Assembly: GCA_963788055.1 (NCBI GenBank)
Contig: CAWBFA010000001.1
Location: forward strand, 124,001 to 188,000
Length of the DNA stretch: 64,000 nt
Source: JACCTU01 sp963788055
Lineage (GTDB): Bacteria; Actinomycetota; Thermoleophilia; Gaiellales; Gaiellaceae
Reading direction: 5' to 3'
Positions 18,982 to 28,341 of the stretch are shown piece after piece. The position numbers were made by a program, and so were the translations under genes. The notes under the pieces are model-generated. The model searched no databases. It was not told where the DNA came from and saw nothing but the letters and a program-made list of their open reading frames with translations. Within the stretch, counting starts at the first letter, position 1. Every line of letters starts with the position of its first letter.

Positions 18982-19867
18982 CTACCGCTCGAGAGGCGGC
19001 AGCTCGAGCGGACCGAGAAACTCCACCTCGTGCTCGAGCTCGACGCCGTACTGCTCCCAGGCACGGCGGCGTGCCTCGTGCAATCAGGCCCAACGCGTCT
19101 GCGGTCGCGGCACCGTCCGCGTTCTCGATGAAGTTCGCGTGCCGAGGAGAGATCTGAGCACCGCCGAGCCGGAATCCGCGTAGCCCGCAGGCCTCGAGCA
19201 GGCGGCCAGCGGAGAGCTCGTGCTCGGGGTTCTTGAAGACGCTGCCGAACGTGCGCTTGTTCGTCGGCTGCGCTGCCTTGCGCCGCGCCTGGAGCTCCGT
19301 GATCTTCGCCTTGATCTCGTCGACTGGACGGGGGGCGAGTCGTAGCTCGACCTCGGCCACGACCTGCCCGTGCCGGAGCTCTGAGTGGCGGTAACGCAGG
19401 CCGAGCTCGCCGGGCGTGAGCCAGCGCGCTCCGTCGAGGTCGACGACGTGCGCGCGCTCGAGCACGTTCGCGAAGTCGCCTCCGTACGCGCCCGCGTTCA
19501 TCCAGACGCCGCCGCCGATCGTCCCGGGGATCGCGCAGGCGAACTCGAAGCCGCCGAGACCGGCTGCGCGCGCGCGGTGTAGCACGACTGCGTTTGCCGC
19601 GCCGCCGCCGGCTCGCAGGAGCTCGCCGTCGAGCTCCACCTTTGCGAGCGCCCCTGCGAGCTTCAGCACGAGCGCATCGACTCCCTCGTCCGCGACGAGG
19701 AGGTTCGAGCCGAGCCCCACGGTCGCGACGCCCGCGTCGTGCTCCGCGGCCCAGCGAAGCGCGTCGTGGAGCTCGTCCAGGCTCTCGGGGCGCGCGAACG
19801 CGCGTGCGGGGCCTCCGGTGCCGAGCGTGGTGAAGCGCCCGAGCACAACACCCTCCTCAGGCTTCAC
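18982..19867 (-). CDS. murB: UDP-N-acetylenolpyruvoylglucosamine reductase MurB (one frameshift)
   Basis: FAD enzyme that reduces UDP-GlcNAc-enolpyruvate to UDP-MurNAc in the cytoplasm. The FAD domain starts with FTTLGTGGPARAF and contains GLGSNLLV and IPGTIGGGVWMNAGAYGG. The catalytic domain has KRTFGSVFKNPE, whose Ser is the general acid. A one-base break near 19083 separates ADALGLIA from EARRRAWEQYGVELEHEV; after repair it ends at TAG 18982, giving about 294 residues. The start is GTG 19867 in a GTGA overlap with murC. The GSVFKNP pattern fits a type II MurB. Confidence 0.92.
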
Positions 19868-21045
19868 GACAGCTCCGTGACGAGAAGGCCGGCCGCGCGG
19901 TCGACGTCGCCGGCACCGAGCGTCAGCACGACGTCTCCACTCCTCGCGCGGACGGCGAGGAAGCGCACGCCGTCCTCGAGCCGCGGCGTCCACGCGACGG
20001 GCATCCCGGGCCGGAGCTCGGCGAGCGCCTCGACGACGAGCTTGCCCGTCACACCTTCCAGCGGTTCCTCCCGCGCCGCGTACACGTCGGTCACGGCGAC
20101 CGCGTCGGCCGCGCTGAGGGCGAATGCGAGGTCGCGCGCGAGGTGCCGCGTGCGGGAGTAGAGATGTGGCTGGAAGAGGACGAGCACTCGGCGCGGCTCG
20201 ACCTCGCGTGCGGCGGCGAGCGCGGCTGAGACCTTGGCCGGGTTGTGCGCGTAGTCGTCGTAGACACGAACCCCGTCGCCGCCGCGAAGCTCGAAGCGGC
20301 GGCCGACTCCCCGGAACTCCTGCAGCGCCGCTGTCGCACTCGCGCGGTCAACCCCCGCGAGCTCGAGGGCGGCCAGCGCCGCGGCCGCGTTCCGCCGGTT
20401 GTGCTCACCAGGCAGCTGCAGCTCGAACGAGACGGGCTCGAGCTCCTCTCCGCGCACGACGTTCGGCACGTGCAAGAGCCACTCGTCGAACAGCGCCTGC
20501 ACTTCCGCGCGCGAGCCGAACGTCGCATGGTGATCGAGGTCGACGTTGAGCAGGACGGCGATCTCCGGCCTGAGCGACGAGATCGTCCGGTCCGACTCGT
20601 CTCCCTCGACGACGAGCCACCCCTCCCCCGCGCGGGCGTTCCCGCCGAGCTGCGGGATCTCGCCGCCGATCAGGAACGAGGGGTCGAGCCCGAGCCGGTC
20701 GAGCACGAACGCGATCATCGCCGTCGTCGTCGTCTTGCCGTGCGCGCCCGCGACGACGATCGACCGCTGCAGCGAGACGAGCTCTGCGAGCAGCTCGGCG
20801 CGGCTCGTGCCGGGGAAGCCGAAGGCGGACGAGACCACTGCCTCCCATCCGTCGGGGACATCCGGTTCGGGCGCGATCGAGACGTCGATTCCCGCCGCGC
20901 GCACGTTCGCGAGGTACGGCGTCTCCACGCGGTCCCACCCGCCGACTTCAGCGCCCCACGCGTGCGCGAGCAGCGCGTAGCCCGACAGCCCGGCACCGCC
21001 GATCCCGACGAACCAGAGGCGCCTACCGGCGAGCGGCCGCCGCAA
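19864..21045 (-). CDS. murC: UDP-N-acetylmuramate--L-alanine ligase
   Basis: ATP-dependent ligase that adds L-Ala to UDP-MurNAc. The N-terminal Rossmann part reads LWFVGIGGAGLSGYA, the ATP-binding loop is GAHGKTTTTAMI, and the Mur ligase C-terminal domain contains YDDYAHNPAKV. The start is uncertain: TTG 21045 is proposed, overlapping the murG stop by 23 bases; no ATG or GTG lies close to the conserved start of the fold. About 393 residues, shorter than many MurC proteins (about 450) mainly at the N-terminus. Confidence 0.93.
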   Translation of the reverse strand: MRRPLAGRRLWFVGIGGAGLSGYALLAHAWGAEVGGWDRVETPYLANVRAAGIDVSIAPEPDVPDGWEAVVSSAFGFPGTSRAELLAELVSLQRSIVVAGAHGKTTTTAMIAFVLDRLGLDPSFLIGGEIPQLGGNARAGEGWLVVEGDESDRTISSLRPEIAVLLNVDLDHHATFGSRAEVQALFDEWLLHVPNVVRGEELEPVSFELQLPGEHNRRNAAAALAALELAGVDRASATAALQEFRGVGRRFELRGGDGVRVYDDYAHNPAKVSAALAAAREVEPRRVLVLFQPHLYSRTRHLARDLAFALSAADAVAVTDVYAAREEPLEGVTGKLVVEALAELRPGMPVAWTPRLEDGVRFLAVRARSGDVVLTLGAGDVDRAAGLLVTELS

Positions 21046-22099
21046 GCTGCACCAGCTCCTCCGCGATCTCGTCTGCGGCGTCCGGACGTGCGGCGCCGAG
21101 CATCGCCTCGCGCATCGCAACGAGCTCGGCCTCGTCCGCGAGCAGCGACCGGACGACGTCGACCGCGCGCTCGAGCTCCGAGTCCGGTACGACGATGGCC
21201 CCGCCTGCTCGCTCGAAATGCTCCGCGTTTCGCGTCTGGTGGTCGGCCGTCGCGTACGGATACGGGACGAGCACCGCGGGAAGCCCCGCGGCGGCGAGCT
21301 CCCACACGGACCCGCCCGCACGCGAGAGCGCGAGATCGGCGGCGCCGAGGGCCGCACCGAACCGCTCCGTCGACGGGAGCACGACGTAGTCGTCCCGCGA
21401 GACGCGGGCGCGCACGAGCTGGAAGTCTCGGTCGCCTGTCAGATGCAGCACGGCGGGGCCGTCCTCGGCGAACGCCTCGACGGCGGCCTCGTTGAGGGAG
21501 CGCGCGCCCGCGAGCGCGCCGGCGACGAGCAGCACGCGACCTTCGAGCGGAAGGCCGAGCTCGCGGCGCGCCTCGTTGCGCGGCACGGCCCGCGAGCGCG
21601 ATGGGATCGGCCTGCCGACGGCGCGCTGCTTCTGGGTCGTCCGCTCGTGCGGGTAGGCGAGGAAGATGCGCCGTGCGAAGGGTGACGCGAGCCGGTTGGC
21701 AAGCCCCACGTGCGCGTCGGCCTCGGTGATCGCCGCGGGGATCCGCTTCGTCCACGCTGCGAGCACCATCGGCCCGGCGACGTAACCGCCCCCGCCGAGC
21801 ACGACGTCGGGGCGCCGCCGCTCGAGGATCGCTCGGCAGGCGAACGGCGCGCGAAGCGCCTGCGCCACGCCACGCAGCAGTTGCAGTCCCGGCCGGCGTG
21901 GGAACCCGCTGCTGCGGAACGGGTCGAACGAGTAGCCGGCCTCAGCGACGAGCCGAGCCTCGACGCGCTCCGGCGACCCGGCGAACGTCACCTCCGCTCC
22001 GCGCGCGCGGAGCGCCTCCGCCACCGCGAGCGCGGGCAGCACGTGTCCTGCCGTTCCTCCGGCCGCGATCAGGCACTGCAGCGAGCGCTCGTCCTCCAC
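21023..22099 (-). CDS. murG: UDP-GlcNAc:undecaprenyl-PP-MurNAc-pentapeptide GlcNAc transferase
   Basis: GT28 glycosyltransferase that makes lipid II on the inner face of the membrane. The G-loop AAGGTAGHVLPAL is at the N-terminus, VVLGGGGYVAGP follows, and the donor-site stretch SRAGGSVWELAAAGLPAVLVPYP lies in the second domain. GTG 22099 is preferred because it puts the start just before the fold; GTG 22129 is possible. The gene overlaps the apparent end of ftsW by about 160 bases, so either FtsW has an unusually long tail or an indel hides its true stop. Confidence 0.93.
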   Translation of the reverse strand: MEDERSLQCLIAAGGTAGHVLPALAVAEALRARGAEVTFAGSPERVEARLVAEAGYSFDPFRSSGFPRRPGLQLLRGVAQALRAPFACRAILERRRPDVVLGGGGYVAGPMVLAAWTKRIPAAITEADAHVGLANRLASPFARRIFLAYPHERTTQKQRAVGRPIPSRSRAVPRNEARRELGLPLEGRVLLVAGALAGARSLNEAAVEAFAEDGPAVLHLTGDRDFQLVRARVSRDDYVVLPSTERFGAALGAADLALSRAGGSVWELAAAGLPAVLVPYPYATADHQTRNAEHFERAGGAIVVPDSELERAVDVVRSLLADEAELVAMREAMLGAARPDAADEIAEELVQLAAAARR

Positions 22100-23174
22100 C
22101 GGAGGCGATGTTAAGGAGGACGCCGACACCAGTGAGCATGACCACGAGGCTCGAGCCCCCCGCGGACACGAACGGGAGCGGGATTCCGGTCAGCGGAGCG
22201 AGGCCCAGGACAGCCGCCAGGTTGACGACCGCCTGACCGCAGACGAGCGCGGTCACGGCCGCCGCGAGGCGCTTGCCGAAGGGGTCGGCGCAGCGGAGCG
22301 CGACGTGGAGCCCGGCGTAGGCGAAGGCCCCGTAGGCGGCGATCACGAGGGTCGAGCCAATCAGCCCGAGCTCCTCGCCGACGATCGCGAAGATCATGTC
22401 CGTGTGCGCTTCGGGGAGGTAGAAGATCTTCTGGACGCCCTGGCCGAGCCCCTTGCCGAAGAGGCCGCCCGAGCCGAGGCCGATCAGCGCCTGCACCGAC
22501 TGGAAGCCCGCGCCCTGCGCGTCGTCCCACGGGTTCAGAAAGCTGAGCACCCGAGCGCGCCGATAGGGCTCGATCCAGATCGCGGCCATCCCGACGGCCG
22601 CGGCGATCGCCGCGGCCGTGCCGAGCAGCCGAACCGGCGTTCCGGCGACGAGCAGCAGGCCGCCGAGCATGAGCACGATGCAGATCACCGTGCCGAGGTC
22701 GGGCTCCAGGAGGATGAGCGCGCAGAACACGGCTGCGACGAGGCCGATCGGCCGCGCGAGCTCCGCGAGGGTCTGGGGCGCGCGGCGCCGGGCGAGGTAG
22801 GCGGACGCCCAGACCGCGAGCGCGAGCTTCGCGAACTCCGACGGCTGGAAGACCGCGGGGCCGAACGTCAGCCAGCGCCGAGCGCCGTTGATCGGGTCGC
22901 CCAGCACGAGGACGGCGACGCACAGCCCGAACGAGACGACGAGGAGCGGCGGCGCGAGCTTCCGCCAGACGCGGAAGTCGGTGCGGGCGGCGACCGCGAG
23001 CAGGCACATGCCGATGAGCGCGTAGACGCCCTGGCGGGCAAGGTAGCGAGTCGGGTCGCCCCCGCCGAGCGCCGCCGGTGCGGAGGTCGCGCTGTAGACC
23101 ATCACGAGCCCGAACGCGACGAGCCCGAGCGTCACGAGCAGGAGCACATGCCATTCCAGATGCGCCTTCTTCAT
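21942..23174 (-). CDS. ftsW: Peptidoglycan glycosyltransferase FtsW
   Basis: SEDS-family polytopic membrane protein that polymerises lipid II with FtsI at the septum. Begins MKKAHLEWHVLLLVTLGLV and has about ten membrane spans. SEDS motifs visible include NGARRWLTFG, QPSEFAKLA, the long loop with AHTDMIFAIVGEELG, and PFVSAGGSSLVV. The conserved part ends at GVLLNIASGG; a further Arg/Gly-rich tail of about 55 residues overlaps murG and may be an artefact. Start ATG 23174. A dispersed hairpin repeat (23225-23318) lies just upstream. Confidence 0.92.
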   Translation of the reverse strand: MKKAHLEWHVLLLVTLGLVAFGLVMVYSATSAPAALGGGDPTRYLARQGVYALIGMCLLAVAARTDFRVWRKLAPPLLVVSFGLCVAVLVLGDPINGARRWLTFGPAVFQPSEFAKLALAVWASAYLARRRAPQTLAELARPIGLVAAVFCALILLEPDLGTVICIVLMLGGLLLVAGTPVRLLGTAAAIAAAVGMAAIWIEPYRRARVLSFLNPWDDAQGAGFQSVQALIGLGSGGLFGKGLGQGVQKIFYLPEAHTDMIFAIVGEELGLIGSTLVIAAYGAFAYAGLHVALRCADPFGKRLAAAVTALVCGQAVVNLAAVLGLAPLTGIPLPFVSAGGSSLVVMLTGVGVLLNIASGGGRALAAVPDRGRRNGRTRAARARGGGGAPRARSGGDVRRVAGARRGSARR

Positions 23175-23224
23175 CTCCCCAGCGCGAGTTCGACGCGCGG
23201 GGTGCGACTCCTTAGAGGTCTGAT

Positions 23225-23318
23225 GTGAAATCGGTGCGAGCGCGGCCGCGAAGCGGCCGCCTTCAGGGGTCTTCGCGCGTCGCGGATCCGCGCGAGCGGA
23301 TTCGCGACTTGCGCAGCT
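23225..23318 (+). repeat. Two-hairpin dispersed repeat, copy 1
   Basis: Begins GTGAAATCGGTGCGAG. The first hairpin is GCGGCCGC-GAA-GCGGCCGC (23242-23260), then the spacer CTTCAGGGGTCTTCGCGC, then a 13-bp stem GTCGCGGATCCGC with its partner at 23296-23308 and a 4-base loop, ending TTGCGCAGCT. It lies between the murD stop, which it touches, and ftsW, both on the minus strand. Related copies are at 37994-38089, 45533-45627 and 49976-50031. Confidence 0.85.
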
Positions 23319-24501
23319 ATAAGAGCGCCTGCGCGAGGCGCCGGAACTCGTCTCCGCGCTCCTCGAAGTCCCGAAACTGGTCGAAGCTGGCGCTGGCGGG
23401 AGCGAGCAGGACGACGTCGCCGGGCCGAGCCGCGGCGGCCGCGGCGGCCACGGCCGTCTCGAGATCGCCGCTCGTCTCGTGCGGAACGTCACCGAGCGCC
23501 TCCGCGAGCTCGGGTGCCGCCTCGCCGATCAGGAACACGCGCTCGACCTTCCCGCGGGCGGCGGCGGCCAGCGGGGCGAACGACTCACGCTTGCTCCGCC
23601 CACCCGCGATCAGGAGCAGCGGCCGGTCGTAGGCGGCGAGCGCACGGAGGGCGGCCGCGACGTTCGTCGCCTTCGAGTCGTTCACGAACAGGACACCGTC
23701 GCGTTCTGCGACGGGCTCCAGCCGATGGGGCACGCCCGGAAAGTCGCGGAGCGCGCGCGCGATCTCCTCCTCGGTCGCACCGGCCGCGCGCGCCGCAACC
23801 GTTGCCGCAGCAGCGTTCTCGCGGTTGTGCGCGCCTGGGAGCAGCGGCTCGGCGGGTAGCGGGTCGTCCGCGTCGAAGTCAGCCCGGCGTGCTCCGCCGG
23901 GCACCGCGCGGAAGCCGCGCGGCACCACCGCGACGTCCCCGAGCTCCTGGTTCTCGAAGATGCGGAGCTTCGCGGCCGCGTACGCCTCGAACGAGGAGTG
24001 GCGGTCGAGGTGGTCCGGCTCGAGGTTGAGCAGCACGGCGACGAGCGGCCGGAACGAGTCGACGTCCTCGAGCTGGAAGCTCGACGCCTCGACGACGACC
24101 CACGAGCCGGGCTCGACGGCCCCGTCGAGCTCGCAGAGCGCCACGCCGACGTTGCCCGCGACCGGCACGCCGAGCATGGCGCCGAGCAGCTCGCTGGTCG
24201 TCGTCTTCCCGTTCGTCCCGGTCACCGCGACGAGCGGGTTGTCGAGCAGGCGGGCACCGAGCTCGAGCTCGCTCCAGACGGGGACTCCGCGGCGGCGAGC
24301 CTCGACGACCAGCACCGACTCGCCCGGCACCCCCGGGCTCTTGACGAGCAGCTCGACGTCGTCGAGCAGCGAGACGTCCTCGTCATTGCCGAGCTCGCGG
24401 TCGGCGCCGACGACGCGCACGCCGCGGCGCTCGAGCGCGGCGAACGCTGCCTGCCCCGAGCGCGCGAGACCGAGCACGAGCGCGCTCCGCGGAAGCGTCA
24501 C
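23317..24501 (-). CDS. murD: UDP-N-acetylmuramoylalanine--D-glutamate ligase
   Basis: Cytoplasmic ligase that adds D-Glu to UDP-MurNAc-L-Ala. 394 residues. N-terminal dinucleotide-like fold ALVLGLARSGQAAF, ATP loop VTGTNGKTTTSELLG, metal/carbamate region and the C-terminal domain with FVNDSKATNVAAA. Somewhat short but complete. The start is GTG 24501, in a GTGA overlap with the mraY stop. Followed by the hairpin repeat before ftsW. Confidence 0.95.
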   Translation of the reverse strand: MTLPRSALVLGLARSGQAAFAALERRGVRVVGADRELGNDEDVSLLDDVELLVKSPGVPGESVLVVEARRRGVPVWSELELGARLLDNPLVAVTGTNGKTTTSELLGAMLGVPVAGNVGVALCELDGAVEPGSWVVVEASSFQLEDVDSFRPLVAVLLNLEPDHLDRHSSFEAYAAAKLRIFENQELGDVAVVPRGFRAVPGGARRADFDADDPLPAEPLLPGAHNRENAAAATVAARAAGATEEEIARALRDFPGVPHRLEPVAERDGVLFVNDSKATNVAAALRALAAYDRPLLLIAGGRSKRESFAPLAAAARGKVERVFLIGEAAPELAEALGDVPHETSGDLETAVAAAAAAARPGDVVLLAPASASFDQFRDFEERGDEFRRLAQALL

Positions 24502-25520
24502 CGCAGCAGGTCCGGGCGGAACTCGAAGAAGAAGCGGTAGTAGAGCGCGAACGCGGCGGCGCAGAGGATCCCGGTCACGATCCAGAAGCGCACCATGATT
24601 TTCGTTTCCGACCAGGCCTTCATCTCGAAGTGGTGGTGGATCGGAGCCATCAGGAACACGCGTCTGCCGAGGTACTTGAACGTGAACACCTGGATGATCA
24701 CCGACAGCGCCTCGATCACGAAGATCCCGCCGATCAGCAGCAGTAGGAGCTCCACGTTCATCATCAGCGCGAACGCACCGAGTGCGCCACCGAGCGCGAA
24801 CGACCCCGTGTCGCCCATGATGATCTCCGCGGGGAAGGCGTTGTACCAGAGGAACCCGATCGCGCCGCCGATCAGCGCCGCGCCGAGCGTCGCCATGTCG
24901 ACCGCAGCGATGCTCTCGACGCCGCGCTGCCCACCGCGCACGAACGTGAGCACGTTCATCGCCGTGAACGTGAAGAGCGCGATCGTGCAGACGCCCGCTG
25001 CGAGACCGTCGATCCCATCGGTCAGGTTGGCGCCGTTCGCGGCGCCGGCGATCACGAAGAAGACGAGCCCGTACCACGCCCACGACAGGTCGATGTCGGC
25101 GCCGACGATCGGCACGTAGATCTCGGTCGTCAGTTCGCGATCCTGCGACAGATAGCCGATCACGGCGGAGATCGCGAACAGCATCAGCAGCTTCCAGCGG
25201 CCGGACAGGCCGAGCGAGCGACGGTGGGTCAGCTTGATGAAGTCGTCGAGGAAACCGATCGCCGCGCAGGCGACGGTCGCGAAGAAGACGGTCAGGCCGG
25301 CTGTCGAGTAGCGGCTGAGCGGCAGGAACGCGGCCGACGCCGTAACGATGATCAAGAGCCCGCCCATCGTCGGCGTTCCCTGCTTGACGACGTGGCCCTG
25401 CGGACCCTCCTCGCGGACGAACTGCCCGAGCTCCTTGCGGCGCAGGAACTCGATGAAGCGCGGGCCGAGCAAGATCGAGAGGAGCATCGCCACGATCGCG
25501 GCGATGATCACGCGACTCAA
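24498..25520 (-). CDS. mraY: Phospho-N-acetylmuramoyl-pentapeptide-transferase
   Basis: Membrane enzyme that links UDP-MurNAc-pentapeptide to undecaprenyl phosphate (lipid I). 340 residues with about ten spans. Conserved stretches: QGTPTMGGLL, FLDDFIKLTHRRSLGL with the Asp pair, NLTDGIDGLAAG, GDTGSFALGG and HHHFEMKAWSE, the His cluster at the active site. The TTG start at 25520 forms a TTGA overlap with murF; a GTG three codons later is an alternative. Confidence 0.96.
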   Translation of the reverse strand: MSRVIIAAIVAMLLSILLGPRFIEFLRRKELGQFVREEGPQGHVVKQGTPTMGGLLIIVTASAAFLPLSRYSTAGLTVFFATVACAAIGFLDDFIKLTHRRSLGLSGRWKLLMLFAISAVIGYLSQDRELTTEIYVPIVGADIDLSWAWYGLVFFVIAGAANGANLTDGIDGLAAGVCTIALFTFTAMNVLTFVRGGQRGVESIAAVDMATLGAALIGGAIGFLWYNAFPAEIIMGDTGSFALGGALGAFALMMNVELLLLLIGGIFVIEALSVIIQVFTFKYLGRRVFLMAPIHHHFEMKAWSETKIMVRFWIVTGILCAAAFALYYRFFFEFRPDLLR

Positions 25521-26812
25521 ACCCGCGCCCCCGCGAGCGCTTCCGCGACCACTTCGAGCCCTACGGAGCGCGACGCCTTGACCAGCACGCAGTCGCCGGG
25601 CTGCAGGAGCTCGTCGAGCGCCGCGATCGCCTCGTCCACGCCGGAGACACTTCGGACCGTGGGGATCTCCGTCTCCCCGTCTCCGTAGTGCACGGCGAGC
25701 GGACCGACCGTGAGCAGGACATCGACGCCCACCGTCGAGGCGTGACGCCCCACATCGCGGTGGTAGCGCGGTCCGTCCGGGCCCAGCTCGGCCATGTCTC
25801 CGAGCACGGCGACTCGACGCCGCGGGCCGGCACGGTCGGCGAGGTGATCGAGGGCCGCTCGCATCGACACGGGGTTCGCGTTGTACGCGTCGTTGATCAG
25901 CAGCCCGCCTCCGTCGAGCGGCAGCTCTTCGCCGCGCCAGCGCGAGAACGTGATCGCCGCCGCTCCCTCCCGTGCCCGGTCGAGCGGCAGGCCAAGCGCG
26001 TCGTACGCATGGAGTGCCGCCAGGGCGTTCAGCAGGTGGTGCCGCGCGACGAAGTTGAAGGTCAGCTCGAGCTGGCGTGCACCGACCGAGAGCACCGCGC
26101 GGGTGCGCTCGCCGTGCACTTCGGCACTCAGAATGTCGCGCGGGGCGAAGCGCCGGACCTCGAGGTCATCGCGGCGCAAGTACGGAGCCAGCTCGTTCGC
26201 GTCCGCGGGGACGATCGCGACGCCGCCTGCGGGAAGCGCCTCGATCAGCTCGGCCTTCGCCTGCGCGACCGCGGCTACGGTGCCGACGAGCTCGAGGTGC
26301 ACGGGCCCGACGCCCGTGATCACGCCGATCTCGGGCTGTGCGGTCGAGGCAAGCGCAGCGATCTGTCCGAGCCCGCGCATCGCGAGCTCGAGCACGCAGA
26401 CCTCGGTGTCCGGTTCGAGCCGGCAGAGCGTGAGCGGGACACCGAGCTCGTTGTTGAAGCTTGCCTCCGCGGCCACGGTGCGCGCGACCGGCGAGCAGAG
26501 CGCATGGAGGACGTCCTTCGTCGACGTCTTCCCCGTCGAGCCGGTGATCCCGACGATTCGCGCACGGCTGCGTTCCCGAACCGTGTTGCCGAGCGCCCCG
26601 AGCGCCGCGAACGCATCTCGCGGCACGAGCGTCGCCGATGCGCCCCGGGCACGAGCCTCGGGGATGAACTCCTTGCCCGCGCCGATCGCAACGAAGAGAT
26701 CCCCCGGCTCGACGAGGCGCGAGTCGATCTTGACGCCGGTGATCCGCTCACCGGTGGAGTCGACGCGGCCCGCTCCGAGTGCCTCGACGTCCGCGACCGT
26801 CAGCGGGATCAC
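25517..26812 (-). CDS. murF: UDP-MurNAc-tripeptide--D-alanyl-D-alanine ligase
   Basis: Adds the D-Ala-D-Ala dipeptide to the UDP-MurNAc tripeptide in the cytoplasm. 431 residues. ATP loop VGITGSTGKTSTKDVL near residue 88, then EASFNNELGVPLTL and NDAYNANPVSMRAAL in the central and C-terminal domains. The GTG start at 26812 overlaps the murE stop by four bases (GTGA). Fits the order murE-murF-mraY. Confidence 0.96.
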   Translation of the reverse strand: MIPLTVADVEALGAGRVDSTGERITGVKIDSRLVEPGDLFVAIGAGKEFIPEARARGASATLVPRDAFAALGALGNTVRERSRARIVGITGSTGKTSTKDVLHALCSPVARTVAAEASFNNELGVPLTLCRLEPDTEVCVLELAMRGLGQIAALASTAQPEIGVITGVGPVHLELVGTVAAVAQAKAELIEALPAGGVAIVPADANELAPYLRRDDLEVRRFAPRDILSAEVHGERTRAVLSVGARQLELTFNFVARHHLLNALAALHAYDALGLPLDRAREGAAAITFSRWRGEELPLDGGGLLINDAYNANPVSMRAALDHLADRAGPRRRVAVLGDMAELGPDGPRYHRDVGRHASTVGVDVLLTVGPLAVHYGDGETEIPTVRSVSGVDEAIAALDELLQPGDCVLVKASRSVGLEVVAEALAGARV

Positions 26813-28194
26813 GCCTGCACCCTCTCGCTTCGAAGCAGCTCCCGCGCGACCTCGCGGTCGTCGAACGGCAGCTTGCGGTCCGCGAACTCCTGACCCTGCT
26901 CGTGACCCTTGCCGGCGATCACGACGACGTCTCCGGGCCGAGCCTCGTCGAGCGCGAGCTCGATCGCGCGGCGCCGGTCAGGCTCGACCTCGAAGCGGCC
27001 AGCGGCTCCGGCGACGATCTCGTCGATGATCGCGCGCGGGTCCTCGGAGCGCGGATTGTCCGACGTCACGATCACAACATCCGCGTGCTCCGATGCAACG
27101 CGGCCCATCCGGGGACGCTTGTCGCGGTCCCGGTCGCCACCCGCACCGAAGACGCAGATCAGCCGCCCGCCGAGCTCGCGCGCCGTCCGCAGGACATTCG
27201 CGAGAGCGTCGGGCGTGTGGGCGTAGTCGACGAGCACCGTGAAAGGTTGGCCCTCGTCGACCTCCTCGAAACGTCCCGGAACCGCGCGAACGGACTCGAG
27301 CCCCGCCCGGGCATCGGCGTCGTCGATCCCGAGCAGCCGCGACGCGGCGAGAGCGGCGAGCGCGTTCTCGACGTTGAAGCGTCCCCGCAGCTTGAGGTCG
27401 ACGCCGTCGAGCGCGCTCGGCCCGAGCTCGGCGTCGTCTGCGAAGCCGAACGTCAGTGCTCCTGGGAGCTCTGCGACGAGCCGTCGGCCATGCTCGTCGC
27501 CGACGTTGACGGCAGCCGGTGCGCCCTGCGTGAACAGCCTGCGCTTCGCCTCGAAATACCGCTCCATCGTGCCGTGGAAGTCGAGATGGTCCTGCGTGAG
27601 GTTCGTGAACACGAGCGCGGCGAATCGGATCCCGTCGAGCCGGTGCAGCTCGGAGCCGTGCGACGTGGCTTCGAGTGCGCAGCTTCGGTTCCCGGCGTCG
27701 AGCATCTCGCGGAACGCGCGCTGCAGGTCGATCGCCTCCGCGGTGGTTCGCACAGCCGCGCGACGCTGGTCCCCCACGCGCGTCTCGACGGTCCCGAGCA
27801 GGCCGGGCTTCCGGCCTGCCGCCTGGAGGATTGCATAGAGCAGATAGGCGGTCGTCGTCTTGCCGTTCGTCCCGGTCACGCCCACCACGTCGAGCTCGCC
27901 CGTCGGGTGGCCGAAGAACTCGTCGGCAGTGGTCGCCATCGCCCGTCGGGAGTCGTCGACGACGAGCTGCGGTACGTCGAGCTCGAGCAGACGCTCGACG
28001 ACGAGCGCGGCTGCCCCCCTCGCGACCGCGTCGGAAGCGAAGTCGTGGCCGTCGGCGCGCGAGCCCGGCACGCAGAAGAAGAGTGCGCCCGGCACTACGG
28101 CCTCCGCGTCGTAGGCGAGGTCCTTCAGCTCGACCGGAGCGCGGCCCACCACGTCATTCGGTGCGAGCGCTGCGATCACACGCTCGAGCTGCAT
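26809..28194 (-). CDS. murE: UDP-MurNAc-L-Ala-D-Glu--2,6-diaminopimelate ligase
   Basis: Adds the third residue of the peptidoglycan stem peptide. 461 residues from ATG 28194. ATP loop GVTGTNGKTTTAYLL; the substrate-selecting motif is DNPRSEDP, and DNPR is characteristic of meso-diaminopimelate ligases, so the wall is predicted to be A1-gamma type with meso-A2pm. An ATG 11 codons upstream is less likely because a TAGACT box (28206-28211) lies 11 bases before 28194 and would be transcribed through otherwise. It is separated from ftsI by about 147 bases with a hairpin, so murE probably has its own promoter. Confidence 0.95.
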   Translation of the reverse strand: MQLERVIAALAPNDVVGRAPVELKDLAYDAEAVVPGALFFCVPGSRADGHDFASDAVARGAAALVVERLLELDVPQLVVDDSRRAMATTADEFFGHPTGELDVVGVTGTNGKTTTAYLLYAILQAAGRKPGLLGTVETRVGDQRRAAVRTTAEAIDLQRAFREMLDAGNRSCALEATSHGSELHRLDGIRFAALVFTNLTQDHLDFHGTMERYFEAKRRLFTQGAPAAVNVGDEHGRRLVAELPGALTFGFADDAELGPSALDGVDLKLRGRFNVENALAALAASRLLGIDDADARAGLESVRAVPGRFEEVDEGQPFTVLVDYAHTPDALANVLRTARELGGRLICVFGAGGDRDRDKRPRMGRVASEHADVVIVTSDNPRSEDPRAIIDEIVAGAAGRFEVEPDRRRAIELALDEARPGDVVVIAGKGHEQGQEFADRKLPFDDREVARELLRSERVQA

Positions 28195-28205
28195 CTCGGC
28201 GGCCG

Positions 28206-28211
28206 AGTCTA
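28206..28211 (-). promoter_or_regulatory. TAGACT -10-like box before murE
   Basis: TAGACT read on the minus strand, 11 bases before the murE ATG, with no purine-rich ribosome-binding site between. It matches the boxes found before several other genes here. No clear -35 is seen. Suggests an internal promoter within the dcw cluster and a very short or absent leader. Confidence 0.45.
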
Positions 28212-28289
28212 TCCGGCGATGTTCCACGTTCGTGACGGTTCGCGTCTTGTTCGGTCACACCTGCGGGGCTACGCTCGAAGCGGGGAACG

Positions 28290-28313
28290 CGGGTGGAGCC
28301 AAGCCCCCACCCG
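28290..28313. terminator. Hairpin between ftsI and murE
   Basis: CGGGTGG pairs with CCACCCG across a 10-base loop, in the roughly 147-base gap between the ftsI stop and the murE start. No T-run follows on the minus strand. It may terminate or attenuate the upstream dcw transcript before the murE promoter. Confidence 0.35.
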
Positions 28314-28341
28314 GGAGGGGGGCTGCCTTTCGCTCCGCTGG

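Noticed and set aside
22099..22129. GTG 22129 as murG start
   Set aside because: Gives about ten extra residues with no homology; GTG 22099 sits just before the fold, although no ribosome-binding site settles it.
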